Shown: positions 18,111 to 25,819 of the stretch, in pieces
Layout: each line of letters starts with the position of its first letter
Position numbering within the stretch: position 1 is the stretch's first letter
Assembly (NCBI GenBank): GCA_934352055.1
Contig: CAKRJY010000003.1
Location: forward strand, 206,098 to 270,097
From: an uncultured Lachnospiraceae bacterium
GTDB taxonomy: Bacteria; Bacillota; Clostridia; Lachnospirales; Lachnospiraceae
DNA length: 64,000 nucleotides
Direction of reading: 5' to 3'
The notes under the pieces: generated by a model
What the model was told of the DNA's origin: nothing
The model's input: the letters and a program-made list of their open reading frames with translations, nothing else
The model's database searches: none
Program-made: the position numbers and the translations under genes

Positions 18111-18469
18111 CTTCCCCTATAAGGAAACGCATTTTTCAAAAGTGTAAGATTCTCTCCGCAAATAGCAATGACATCAAAACGGATCTGCATCGTATAATAA
18201 TTCTGATGCATCAAGAGATAATAATCTGCGACATAGCAAATAACCTGCTGCTTTCGCATACCAACTGCTTCTAACGGATCACCGGTTTTGGCATCTTTTC
18301 GATATTTTACCTCGACAAAACAAAGATATGCGCCATCGATTGCCACAATGTCTATTTCTCCTTTTCTGCAACGATAATTCATTTCGAGAATCGTATAGCC
18401 TTGTTCCTGCAAATACGCAGCTGCTCGTTTTTCATAGACACTACCTACACTTCGTTTATTTGTTTTCGT
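18107..18469 (-). CDS. yraN: YraN/UPF0102 family endonuclease-like protein, start codon unclear
   Basis: A small protein with the YraN fold: GYTILEMNYRCRKGEIDIVA and the FVEVKYRK strand hold the Glu/Asp and Lys residues of the Holliday-junction-resolvase-like nuclease core. The first usual start codon is a TTG at 18412, but it has no ribosome site and would remove the conserved N-terminal helix (SVGSVYEKRAAAYL), which is clearly encoded upstream. The in-frame region back to the TAA offers no ATG, GTG or TTG. The best-spaced candidate is an ACG at 18469, 8 bases after GGGAGG; ATA (18475) and ATT (18490) are alternatives. The gene overlaps the end of the FlhB-like gene by a few bases. Confidence 0.8.
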   Translation of the reverse strand, partial: TKTNKRSVGSVYEKRAAAYLQEQGYTILEMNYRCRKGEIDIVAIDGAYLCFVEVKYRKDAKTGDPLEAVGMRKQQVICYVADYYLLMHQNYYTMQIRFDVIAICGENLTLLKNAFPYRGR

Positions 18470-18471
18470 TC

Positions 18472-18780
18472 CTATTTCCTCCCGTCTAATTTTGCCTTAA
18501 CTTTTTCCATGCCATCAACAAAGACTAGTATCTCCGCTACAACTTCATATAATTCCGGTGGAATGGCTTCACCAATCTCAAACTTTGACAAAGTATCTGC
18601 CAGTTTTGAATCCTTATAAAAAGGAACATCATTCTCTTTTGCAGACGCAATGATTTTATCTGCCACATGTCCTTTGCCGGTTGCTACGATCTTTGGCGCC
18701 ACATCACTCGGATCATAGGATAATGCCACGGCTGTTTTTTCTTTATCAAATTCCTGGGGTTTCCATTGCTTACTTGCCAT
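18472..18780 (-). CDS. FlhB C-terminal-like protein (YlqH family)
   Basis: 102 residues resembling the cytoplasmic C-terminal domain of the flagellar export switch FlhB without its membrane part. The TAVALSYDPSDVAPKIVATG stretch aligns with the FlhB segment around its self-cleavage site, but the usual NPTH reads DPSD, so self-cleavage is not expected. In Bacillus the ylqG-ylqH pair follows rnhB in the same way. Stand-alone FlhB-like proteins are thought to help export substrate switching, but the role is not established. It follows the 559-residue YlqG-like gene by 2 bases. Confidence 0.8.
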   Translation of the reverse strand: MASKQWKPQEFDKEKTAVALSYDPSDVAPKIVATGKGHVADKIIASAKENDVPFYKDSKLADTLSKFEIGEAIPPELYEVVAEILVFVDGMEKVKAKLDGRK

Positions 18781-18782
18781 TG

Positions 18783-20462
18783 TTATGCCCTCACATCAAA
18801 AGAATAACGGTGTACTTCTTTCCCCGTTTTTTGGTCTGCCTTCAAAAAATCTTCAACAAAATTGATATCACGCTTATCCTGCTCTAATTTCATATCACAG
18901 TAATATCCCTTTTTTTGTAACCTCTCTGTCAAAAGATGCATATTTTCCTCTAATATGATCAAACTATCCATCTTTTCTAAATACCAGTTCGCTGATACAT
19001 TTTTCTGTTTCATTTTTACAGAAATATCTACATTGCCCAGACTTTCCATCTGAAAATGCAAAAATGCAGTCAACTCCTCCTGCTCACTTTTTGTTCCTTT
19101 CGCATTGCGATAAACAAAGAGTTCACTGCTAACATTCTGTCCACGCAATCGTATTGGCACCTGCACATAAGAATACATCTGGTTTAGCTGATTCATAAAT
19201 TCAATGTTTTGGGAAAGGTTTGACGTCATCGTCTGTATGACATCTTTTGCCACAGGCACTTTATCTGCCAACTGCTGTAAGCCCTGTATCTGCTGTGCCA
19301 TACGTTCATACAACTGACTCACACTGCGCTCTTTGGGCAAGTCTTCCGGTTCCATCGTAAACTGTTTTTCTGCAAACTCCAGAAACAGTTTTTGATAACC
19401 TTTCGAACCTAGAAGTTTCTGTACCATCTCTTTTGGCAGGTCTTCGCCATTTTTTCCTAAAAAAACACTGATTTCCTGCAAAAATGCATCCATCTGCGTC
19501 TGCGGACGTAATTGGCCCTCTGCGGTAAAAAAATTCGCATGTTCCCGTATAAAGGAAGGAAATTGTGATAACTGTTTCTGCAAATCTACGTAAGCCTTCT
19601 CATCTAATACTGCTCCCAGCGTTCCTGTGGCATAAGTATCTGCATCTTCAAGTGTCTGTGAAAAAACAGATGCTTTCTGTGCTAATGACTGCAAATCCAA
19701 CGGTTCTTCCTGCCCTTGTGGCATTTGCATTTCCTGCACATACAATCCCTGTTTCTCTGCAATAGCCTCCTGCATTGATGCATCTCCGAAAAATCCAACC
19801 AGTTCATTATGCAATTGTGTAGCTGCTGCTCCACTCATATCTTCCTGCGAAAATGCATCTCCTAATACAGCAATCAACTGTTGTACCTGTCCTAACACTT
19901 CACGTTGGTTTGCTTTATAGTGTTCAAATTGCTCTACACTGGAAACATCGATCGGCAATTGTAATTTTTGCATCTGCACAATTGTCTCTGGAGAACTGCC
20001 GGGAATCTGTCCCATTTGCCGTGCCATATTCTGCAAACTTTTTGCATCAATGGACATCTGTTCTTTCATCATGGCATTCACCATATTTAAGTTCTTTTCC
20101 CCTACAGCAAGCCCGGCAGCATCAAGCGCCTGTATCAACGTAGGATTTCCCTGATTGCCGCCCATAGAAATCGGCTTAATGCGAATCTGTTCCCCATCAT
20201 TTGATTTCACCTGAAAAAAAACAGACTGTCCCTTCACCAGAGACAATCCCGCATCCAGATGTGCTGTGATATTCTGCCCACTACTCAGTCCAAGAATCAC
20301 CTGTGAGCCACGCACGCTATTCACAGTTCCTTCGAAGATATTTCCTGTCTTTAACTGTTTTACCGTCTCCACTAACTGCTCAATGCCCTTTGTTTTTGTA
20401 GACACTTCACTTCCGGAAGACAAATTATTCTGATATTGTACCAACAAATCGGAAACCTGCAC
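18783..20462 (-). CDS. YlqG-like, FliK-related protein
   Basis: A 559-residue protein, glutamine-rich and largely helical through its middle. Residues about 45-100 look like a small beta domain (GTVNSVRGSQVILGLSSGQN). The C-terminal 130 residues (YSYVQVPIRLRGQNVSSELF, then FHFQMESLGNVDISVKMKQK) resemble the C-terminal domain of flagellar hook-length control protein FliK. No membrane segment or signal peptide is visible. Its neighbour encodes an FlhB-like switch domain, and FliK and FlhB act together in flagellar export, so the pair may form an export-switch module. GTG start with AAGGAGG 6 bases upstream. Confidence 0.75.
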   Translation of the reverse strand: MQVSDLLVQYQNNLSSGSEVSTKTKGIEQLVETVKQLKTGNIFEGTVNSVRGSQVILGLSSGQNITAHLDAGLSLVKGQSVFFQVKSNDGEQIRIKPISMGGNQGNPTLIQALDAAGLAVGEKNLNMVNAMMKEQMSIDAKSLQNMARQMGQIPGSSPETIVQMQKLQLPIDVSSVEQFEHYKANQREVLGQVQQLIAVLGDAFSQEDMSGAAATQLHNELVGFFGDASMQEAIAEKQGLYVQEMQMPQGQEEPLDLQSLAQKASVFSQTLEDADTYATGTLGAVLDEKAYVDLQKQLSQFPSFIREHANFFTAEGQLRPQTQMDAFLQEISVFLGKNGEDLPKEMVQKLLGSKGYQKLFLEFAEKQFTMEPEDLPKERSVSQLYERMAQQIQGLQQLADKVPVAKDVIQTMTSNLSQNIEFMNQLNQMYSYVQVPIRLRGQNVSSELFVYRNAKGTKSEQEELTAFLHFQMESLGNVDISVKMKQKNVSANWYLEKMDSLIILEENMHLLTERLQKKGYYCDMKLEQDKRDINFVEDFLKADQKTGKEVHRYSFDVRA

Positions 20463-20482
20463 GTCGTCCCTCCTTATGGTGC

Positions 20483-21259
20483 TTACACATTTTCTACAAA
20501 ATGACCAATAAAACTCTTTCTATGGATCGGACTTGGTCCAAATTTTTGCAAAGCCTCTATATGCTCTTTTGTACCATATCCTTTGTTTTGTGCAAACCCA
20601 TATTCCGGCATAATTGCATCATATTCTTTCATCAAACGGTCTCTTGTCACTTTTGCGACAATACTCGCCGCACCAATGGAAATGCTTTTTGCGTCGCCCT
20701 TAATAATTGGTACCTGCTTGATATCCACTTGTGGAATTGTCACAGCATCATTGAGCAAAAGATCCGGTTCTACCGATAATTGCGCAATTGCATCACGCAT
20801 TGCTACATACGTTGCCTGCAAAATATTTACTTCATCGATTTTCTCCGGCGATGCAAATCCAACCCCTACAGCCACCGCTTTTTCGCATATTTCCTCATAT
20901 AAGGCTTCTCTTTTTGCTTCACTCAACTTTTTGGAGTCATTAATATAAAGGATTTCACAATTTTTCGGCAAAATGACAGCTGCCGCACACACCGGACCTG
21001 CTAACGGTCCTCGTCCCACTTCGTCAATGCCACAGATCATCGGATACTTCTCTTCATAACGATGCTCGTAGGTACGAAGCGTTTCCAAACGCTCCCGCTC
21101 CTGAGCCAGCTTATCCAGTCTTTTTTGTGCCTGTCCAATAATCTTTGCCACACCGGGTCTTCCATCCCTGATATAAGCCTCTATAAATGCCGGCAACTGC
21201 ACATCATCTGCCTCTTTATATTCCTGCTGTATCTCTTTGATCTTTTTTTCAATATCCAT
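20483..21259 (-). CDS. rnhB: Ribonuclease HII
   Basis: Endonuclease that cuts RNA in RNA-DNA hybrids and at single ribonucleotides in DNA. The 258 residues include an N-terminal extension of about 70 residues, as in Bacillus RnhB, then the catalytic core GIDEVGRGPLAGP (first Asp and Glu), INDSKKLS, and GAASIVAKVTRDRLM with a downstream Asp. It lies between lepB and the YlqG-like gene, the conserved Firmicutes order. Confidence 0.95.
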   Translation of the reverse strand: MDIEKKIKEIQQEYKEADDVQLPAFIEAYIRDGRPGVAKIIGQAQKRLDKLAQERERLETLRTYEHRYEEKYPMICGIDEVGRGPLAGPVCAAAVILPKNCEILYINDSKKLSEAKREALYEEICEKAVAVGVGFASPEKIDEVNILQATYVAMRDAIAQLSVEPDLLLNDAVTIPQVDIKQVPIIKGDAKSISIGAASIVAKVTRDRLMKEYDAIMPEYGFAQNKGYGTKEHIEALQKFGPSPIHRKSFIGHFVENV

Positions 21260-21274
21260 GGCTCTTCCTCCATC

Positions 21275-21850
21275 CTATTGATGTTTGATGACTGTAATTT
21301 TATTAAATGGATAAATTCTTACCCATGCCTTTCCAATGATATTTTGTCGTTTGATTTCTCCCACCGAAGCGAAACGACTATCCGTACTGTTATTCCGGTT
21401 ATCTCCCATCACAAAATATTCATCTTCGCCCAATGTAATTGGTTCGGATGCCAGCCCCGGATTCTGAATCGTATCTAAGCCATAATCTTCTTCTAATAAT
21501 TTCCCATTGATATAGATTTCACCTGCATCGTTGATATAGACCGTTTCTCCCGGCAATCCAATGATTCGTTTGATATAGTAGGTATTTTCCTGATACTGAT
21601 ATGGGAAAATGATAATATCAAATCGCTGCGGATCATGAATACGATAAGAGATTTTGTCTACAATCAGATTATCTCCATCACTCAGCGTTGGTTCCATAGA
21701 AGAACCACTCACTTTGGAGCGCTGTCCTACAAACGTGATAATCAAAAAACAAATACCAAAAACAACAACAATATATAATAATAAGCTTAAAATCTCATGT
21801 GCCGGTGATGTCTGCTCACCTGTTTTCTTTTCTTTCTCTTCCATTGCCAT
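21275..21850 (-). CDS. lepB: Signal peptidase I (copy 1)
   Basis: Membrane serine protease that removes signal peptides. 191 residues with one N-terminal membrane helix (about 20-41). The catalytic Ser51 lies in GSSMEPTLSDGD and the Lys94 general base in YYIKRIIGLPGE; GDNRNNSTDSR is the C-terminal box. The start overlaps the rbgA stop (TAATG). A second, different lepB lies on the other side of rbgA. Confidence 0.95.
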   Translation of the reverse strand: MAMEEKEKKTGEQTSPAHEILSLLLYIVVVFGICFLIITFVGQRSKVSGSSMEPTLSDGDNLIVDKISYRIHDPQRFDIIIFPYQYQENTYYIKRIIGLPGETVYINDAGEIYINGKLLEEDYGLDTIQNPGLASEPITLGEDEYFVMGDNRNNSTDSRFASVGEIKRQNIIGKAWVRIYPFNKITVIKHQ

Positions 21851-22719
21851 TACACTTCCATCTTTTCATTATTCATCTCTTCCGGAAACTCCAGAGAAAT
21901 TTTTCCAATCGTTCCACTCCGGAAATCATCAATCAGCAAAAGTGCTGCTTTACTATAATCCAATTGATTTCCTTTCGAGCGGCAGTTTCTATTTTCCGCG
22001 ATTTGTTCCAAATAGTGAAGCACATCCTGTGTTTCATCAATCTGATAGCGTTCAGAAAGTGCTCCCGGATATTTTTCTTTCAAAATCTTGCACAGCTCAA
22101 TGGCTAACTCTTCTGTCTGCAATAATTCGTCCTTGATAGAGCCAATGCATGCCAAATGAAGGCCTACCATCTGGTCTTCAAATTTAGGCCACAAAATTCC
22201 CGGTGTATCTAACAATTCTACGTTTTTATTTAAACGGATCCACTGTTTGCCTTTTGTAACGCCCGGCTTGTTTCCTGTTTTTGCACAAGCTTTTCCTGCG
22301 TAAGAATTGATAAAGGTAGACTTTCCAACATTAGGAATTCCTACTACCATCGCACGAACCGGACGATTTTTTATACCACGTGCACGATCACGTTCTATCT
22401 TTTTGGCACAGGCATCCATAACCACCTGCGTCACTTCTTTCATCCCTTTGCGATTGCGGGAATCCAAAGTCACTACAAAATATCCTTTCTTTTGAAAATA
22501 CTCTTTCCAGCGTATCGTCACTTTCGGATCTGCTAAATCTGCCTTATTCAAAAGAATTAACCTTGCCTTTTGTTTTCCCAATTCATCAATATCCGGGTTA
22601 CGGCTGCTCAGTGGAATACGTGCATCAACCAATTCAATCACAAGATCAATTAGTTTGATATCTTCCATCATCTGTCTTTTTGCCTTGGTCATATGACCTG
22701 GGTACCATTGAAATTCCAT
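21850..22719 (-). CDS. rbgA: Ribosome biogenesis GTPase RbgA (YlqF)
   Basis: Circularly permuted GTPase needed for late 50S subunit assembly. The G motifs occur in the permuted order: LLNKADLADP (G4) first, DSRNRKGM, then GIPNVGKSTFIN (G1) and DTPGILWPKF (G3). The N-terminus WYPGHMTKAKRQ is the family signature. 289 residues is typical. It sits between two signal peptidase genes and upstream of rnhB, matching the Firmicutes trmD-rplS-ylqF-rnhB order. Confidence 0.95.
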   Translation of the reverse strand: MEFQWYPGHMTKAKRQMMEDIKLIDLVIELVDARIPLSSRNPDIDELGKQKARLILLNKADLADPKVTIRWKEYFQKKGYFVVTLDSRNRKGMKEVTQVVMDACAKKIERDRARGIKNRPVRAMVVGIPNVGKSTFINSYAGKACAKTGNKPGVTKGKQWIRLNKNVELLDTPGILWPKFEDQMVGLHLACIGSIKDELLQTEELAIELCKILKEKYPGALSERYQIDETQDVLHYLEQIAENRNCRSKGNQLDYSKAALLLIDDFRSGTIGKISLEFPEEMNNEKMEV

Positions 22720-22727
22720 ATTGTCTC

Positions 22728-23357
22728 CTAATGCACAGTTCCAAATCCCTTGAGGGATAAACAGAACCAGACTTTTCCTATCATTTCTTTTCTTGTTACA
22801 TTTCCAATCGAACCATAGCGACTGTCCTCACTATTATTCACATTATCTCCGAGTACAAAATACTCATTTTTTCCAAGCGTAATCTCTGTCACTGCACGTC
22901 CTTCATCCTTGATGGATGTATCAGACTGTTTCAGATTCACGACCTTATCATTGACATATAATCTGCCATTTGAAATCAAGACCGTATCGCCCGGAACCGC
23001 CACAATACGCTTTACATTGTAATTTGCGCTTGTGTTTCCCTTCGGCATAAAGGCAACCACATCTCCCTTTTTCGGAGCCTTGATTTTATATGCAACACGA
23101 TTGATCAAAACACTGCCATTTTCAGCAATGGCCGGTGTCATAGATTCTCCCGAACAGTGGATGCGCATACCGAATCCTAAGGTAAGGAAAAATGCAAGCA
23201 AAACAACTGCCAAAATCTGTATTGCCCAAAGGCTTATATAACGGACTTTCTCTCCCTGTATCTTACGTCGGCGACGACGAAAATTCAAACCGCCCCTGCT
23301 GATATGTATTTTTCTTCCTACCTGTTCAAAACCACGTCTAACTTGTCTTTTATTCAT
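22728..23357 (-). CDS. lepB: Signal peptidase I (copy 2)
   Basis: A second type I signal peptidase, about 209 residues. A strongly basic N-terminal cytoplasmic tail (FRRRRRK) precedes the membrane helix (about 41-62). Catalytic Ser72 (SGESMTPAI) and Lys116 (YNVKRIVAVPGDT) are present, and GDNVNNSEDSRYG forms the C-terminal box. The start is placed at 23357 (MNKRQV) with AGGAT upstream; an in-frame extension back to 23441 would run into the rplS terminator and is rejected. It is less than half identical to copy 1 by eye, so this is an old duplication. Confidence 0.92.
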   Translation of the reverse strand: MNKRQVRRGFEQVGRKIHISRGGLNFRRRRRKIQGEKVRYISLWAIQILAVVLLAFFLTLGFGMRIHCSGESMTPAIAENGSVLINRVAYKIKAPKKGDVVAFMPKGNTSANYNVKRIVAVPGDTVLISNGRLYVNDKVVNLKQSDTSIKDEGRAVTEITLGKNEYFVLGDNVNNSEDSRYGSIGNVTRKEMIGKVWFCLSLKGFGTVH

Positions 23358-23423
23358 AATGCATCCTATATGCTTTCTTTTATCTGTTATACATAACAAT
23401 CCTATATTAATATACACGATATC

Positions 23424-23454
23424 AAAAAAAAGAACAACCACCTTTGTGGTTGCT
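23424..23454 (-). terminator. Terminator after rplS
   Basis: CAACCAC / GTGGTTG stem (23435..23452) with a 4-base loop, followed by seven T on the minus strand. It starts about 15 bases after the rplS stop and separates rplS from lepB copy 2. Confidence 0.88.
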
Positions 23455-23468
23455 CTCTCCTTGTCTTA

Positions 23469-23822
23469 TTACTTAACTAATTCTTTAACCTTAGCCTTCT
23501 TACCTACACGATCTCTTAAGTAGTTAAGTTTTGCACGTCTTACCTTACCACGACGTACTACTTCGATCTTCTCAACGTTAGGGCTATGAACTGGCCATGT
23601 CTTTTCTACGCCAACACCGTTAGAGAACTTTCTAACAGTAAATGTTTCACGGTTGCTTCCACCCTGTCTCTTAATAACAGTACCTTCGAATACCTGAATT
23701 CTTTCACGGTTTCCTTCCTTGATCATAGCGTGTACTCTAACAGTATCACCTACATGAAATACGTCTACTTCAGACTTCAACTGTTCTGCTTCAATGTTCT
23801 TAATAATTTCCTGTGTGTTCAT
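23469..23822 (-). CDS. rplS: 50S ribosomal protein L19
   Basis: 117 residues that match bacterial L19 throughout: VFHVGDTVRVHAMIKEGNRE at the start, FEGTVIKRQGGSNRETFTVR, the GVEKTWPVHSPNVEKIEVV core and the basic C-terminus RRAKLNYLRDRVGKKAKVKE. It lies at the interface of the two ribosomal subunits. It has its own promoter and leader after trmD and a strong terminator after it. Confidence 0.98.
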   Translation of the reverse strand: MNTQEIIKNIEAEQLKSEVDVFHVGDTVRVHAMIKEGNRERIQVFEGTVIKRQGGSNRETFTVRKFSNGVGVEKTWPVHSPNVEKIEVVRRGKVRRAKLNYLRDRVGKKAKVKELVK

Positions 23823-23900
23823 TTTGTGACCTCCTAATTAAATTATCTTGACGTTCTTAATACCACATGTATCAGAGGACTATCTCTTTTCACAACTCGT
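23823..23900 (-). promoter_or_regulatory. Leader of rplS, possible L19 leader element
   Basis: About 75 bases lie between the predicted transcription start and the rplS ATG, which has an AGGAGG site. A small hairpin (AGAG..CTCT) is visible. An L19-binding leader is known upstream of rplS in Firmicutes, but I cannot confirm the consensus here by eye. Confidence 0.35.
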
Positions 23901-23902
23901 TG

Positions 23903-23931
23903 ATAATACCATAAACATGCCTAAAACACAA
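23903..23931 (-). promoter_or_regulatory. Promoter of rplS
   Basis: TTGTGT (23931..23926), 17-base spacer, TATTAT (23908..23903) preceded by TGG, an extended -10. The -35 lies in the 3' arm of the hairpin that follows trmD. Confidence 0.7.
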
Positions 23932-23947
23932 GTATTTCTTTGTGTTT
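23924..23947 (-). terminator. Weak hairpin after trmD
   Basis: AAACACAA / TTGTGTTT, an 8-base-pair perfect stem with an 8-base loop, 12 bases after the trmD stop, followed by only TTTT-like bases (TTTTAGG). Likely a leaky terminator; its 3' arm includes the rplS -35. Confidence 0.45.
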
Positions 23948-23958
23948 ATCGCATATTT

Positions 23959-24681
23959 TTATATTTTATTCAAAAAATCCTGATCTTTTTTTGAAAGTTC
24001 TGCGTTTTCAAGCAAATCCGGGCGTCTTTGTTTTGTACGGAGCAGCGATTGCTCATGTCTCCACGCATCTACTTTTGCATGATCGCCGGATAAAAGAATT
24101 GCCGGGACTTTTTTCCCATTCCACTCTTCCGGACGGGAATATTGCGGATATTCCAGTAGATTATTTTCAAAGCTCTCTGTCTCTTTGGAGTCCACGTTAG
24201 AAAGTACTCCGGGAACCATACGAGCAATTGCATCAACCATAACCATTGCCGGCAATTCACCACCTGTCAAAACGAAATCACCAATGGATATATAATCTGT
24301 CACAATGGTCTCAAGCACGCGCTCATCTACACCTTCATAATGACCACATAACAAAATAACATTTTCTTCCTTTGCCAATTCCTTGGCATCATTTTGCACA
24401 AAAGTCTTTCCCTGCGGTGTAAGGTAAATGGTGCGCACACTTCCTTTTGTACGGTCTATAATGGATTTCCATGCATCATAGATTGGCTGCGCCTGCATCA
24501 CCATACCAGCACCGCCACCATAAGGATAGTCATCCACTTTTCCATGCTTATTTGTAGTAAAATCCCGGATATTAACCGCCTCTACAGACAACATTCCCTT
24601 GTCCATTGCACGCCCGATGATGCTGGTACAAAGTCCCTGCATCACCATTTCCGGAAATAACGTCAAAATATAAAATTTCAC
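23959..24681 (-). CDS. trmD: tRNA (guanine-N1)-methyltransferase
   Basis: Methylates G37 next to the anticodon with S-adenosylmethionine, preventing frameshifts. The trefoil-knot SAM site shows as LTLFPEM, YGGGAGMVMQ, LCGHYEGVDERV and SIGDFVLTGGELPAMV. About 240 residues. I place the start at the GTG at 24681 (VKFYILTLFPEM), 7 bases after GAGGAG; upstream in-frame codons lie within rimM. It sits directly after rimM as in most Firmicutes. Confidence 0.95.
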   Translation of the reverse strand: MKFYILTLFPEMVMQGLCTSIIGRAMDKGMLSVEAVNIRDFTTNKHGKVDDYPYGGGAGMVMQAQPIYDAWKSIIDRTKGSVRTIYLTPQGKTFVQNDAKELAKEENVILLCGHYEGVDERVLETIVTDYISIGDFVLTGGELPAMVMVDAIARMVPGVLSNVDSKETESFENNLLEYPQYSRPEEWNGKKVPAILLSGDHAKVDAWRHEQSLLRTKQRRPDLLENAELSKKDQDFLNKI

Positions 24682-24685
24682 GCGC

Positions 24686-25198
24686 TTACTCCTCATCCAA
24701 CAGCCCATCTAACAAATGTACTGTCATTTTCTTTTCTTCTTCCTCCACATTCACGATGCAATCGTGAATAGCTGGAATCAGCACCTCTTTGCCTGATGCC
24801 ATCTCAACAACATAAACATCGTTTGCTCCCGTCGTAATCACATCGGTAAGTGTTCCAAGCTGCATGCCATCATCTGTGACAACCGTAAGGCCAATCAGAT
24901 CTGCAATAAAGTATTCATCTTCCTCACATGCAACACGATTCTCCCGGGTAACATATAATTTGGCACCTTTGTATTTTTCTACATCATTGATATTATCATA
25001 TCCCTTAAATTTTAAGATAACCAGATTTTTCTGCGGTCTGGCAGATGTCACTTCAAGTGTAATCTGTTCGCGTCCTGTGTCCATAATTAAATTCTTCATA
25101 TTTTTAAAACGAGACACATCATCTGTCAGTGGAAATACCTTAACCTCACCTCGCACACCATGTGTCTGTGTGATGGCACCAACCTGATACAAATCCAT
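24686..25198 (-). CDS. rimM: Ribosome maturation factor RimM
   Basis: 16S rRNA processing factor that binds ribosomal protein S19. The N-terminal barrel begins YQVGAITQTHGVRGEVKVFP and the C-terminal PRC-barrel carries YFIADLIGLTVVTDDG and the VLIPAIHDCIVNVE segment. The start at 25198 (MDLYQVG) has AGGAG about 8 bases upstream; an extension to 25231 lies in a terminator-like hairpin and is rejected. About 170 residues, typical. Confidence 0.94.
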   Translation of the reverse strand: MDLYQVGAITQTHGVRGEVKVFPLTDDVSRFKNMKNLIMDTGREQITLEVTSARPQKNLVILKFKGYDNINDVEKYKGAKLYVTRENRVACEEDEYFIADLIGLTVVTDDGMQLGTLTDVITTGANDVYVVEMASGKEVLIPAIHDCIVNVEEEEKKMTVHLLDGLLDEE

Positions 25199-25210
25199 AT
25201 TTCTTCTCCT

Positions 25211-25252
25211 AAAAAAATCCCCTATCACCACACCTTTCGCATGGCAATAGGG
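25211..25252 (-). terminator. Terminator or attenuator between khpA and rimM
   Basis: An 11-base-pair stem with two G-T pairs (CCCTATTGCCA / TGGTGATAGGG, 25252..25220) and an 11-base loop is followed on the minus strand by GATTTTTTT. It ends 13 bases before the rimM start, so some read-through must serve rimM and trmD. Confidence 0.7.
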
Positions 25253-25261
25253 TTCTTTGTC

Positions 25262-25489
25262 TTAAACAATATCTACAACGACTTTTTTATCCGACTTTGA
25301 GGCTGCTGCCTTCACTACGGAACGAATTGCTTTTGCAATACGTCCCTGCTTGCCGATTACCTTGCCCATATCTGATGAAGCCACATGTAACTCAACAACA
25401 ATCGACTTGTCATTTTCTGTTTCTGTAACAACAACTTCCTCCGGGTAATCTACCAGTGACTTTGCAATTACTTCAACTAATTCTTTCAT
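25262..25489 (-). CDS. khpA: KH-domain RNA-binding protein KhpA
   Basis: A 75-residue protein that is essentially a single KH domain with the GxxG loop in MGKVIGKQGRIAKAIR. KhpA (YlqC) pairs with KhpB/Jag as an RNA chaperone involved in cell division and small-RNA stability in Gram-positives. The conserved rpsP-khpA-rimM-trmD order is kept. The ATG at 25489 is preferred; a GTG codon immediately before it is also possible. Confidence 0.93.
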   Translation of the reverse strand: MKELVEVIAKSLVDYPEEVVVTETENDKSIVVELHVASSDMGKVIGKQGRIAKAIRSVVKAAASKSDKKVVVDIV

Positions 25490-25527
25490 CACCTAATACC
25501 TCGTTCTTTCAATGCCTGTTTTGTGGG

Positions 25528-25773
25528 TTATTTTTCAATACCAGCCTGCTTGAAGATTCTTGCTACAGTCTCTGTTGGCTGTGCTCCGTTTGCGAGCCAC
25601 TTCTTAGCCAATTCTTCATTTACATGATATGCAGAAGGCTCCTGATTTGGATCGTATGTTCCGATCTCTTCGATGCACTTTCCATCTCTAGGTGATCTGG
25701 AATCTGCTACTACGATTCTGTAGAAAGGATTTCTCTTCTGTCCCATTCTTCTTAATCTAATCTTTACTGCCAT
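25528..25773 (-). CDS. rpsP: 30S ribosomal protein S16
   Basis: 81 residues matching S16 throughout: VKIRLRRMGQKRNPFYRIVV, ADSRSPRDGKCIEEIGTYDP and the C-terminal WLANGAQPTETVARIFKQ. It is needed for 30S assembly. It lies between ffh and khpA in the usual Firmicutes order. Confidence 0.98.
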   Translation of the reverse strand: MAVKIRLRRMGQKRNPFYRIVVADSRSPRDGKCIEEIGTYDPNQEPSAYHVNEELAKKWLANGAQPTETVARIFKQAGIEK

Positions 25774-25819
25774 TTTGTTTTCCTCCTAAAAATAAATAAT
25801 AATAATAAATTGCTATATG

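Noticed and set aside
23357..23441. N-terminal extension of the second signal peptidase
   Set aside because: It would start inside the rplS terminator region, has no ribosome site and adds no conserved sequence.
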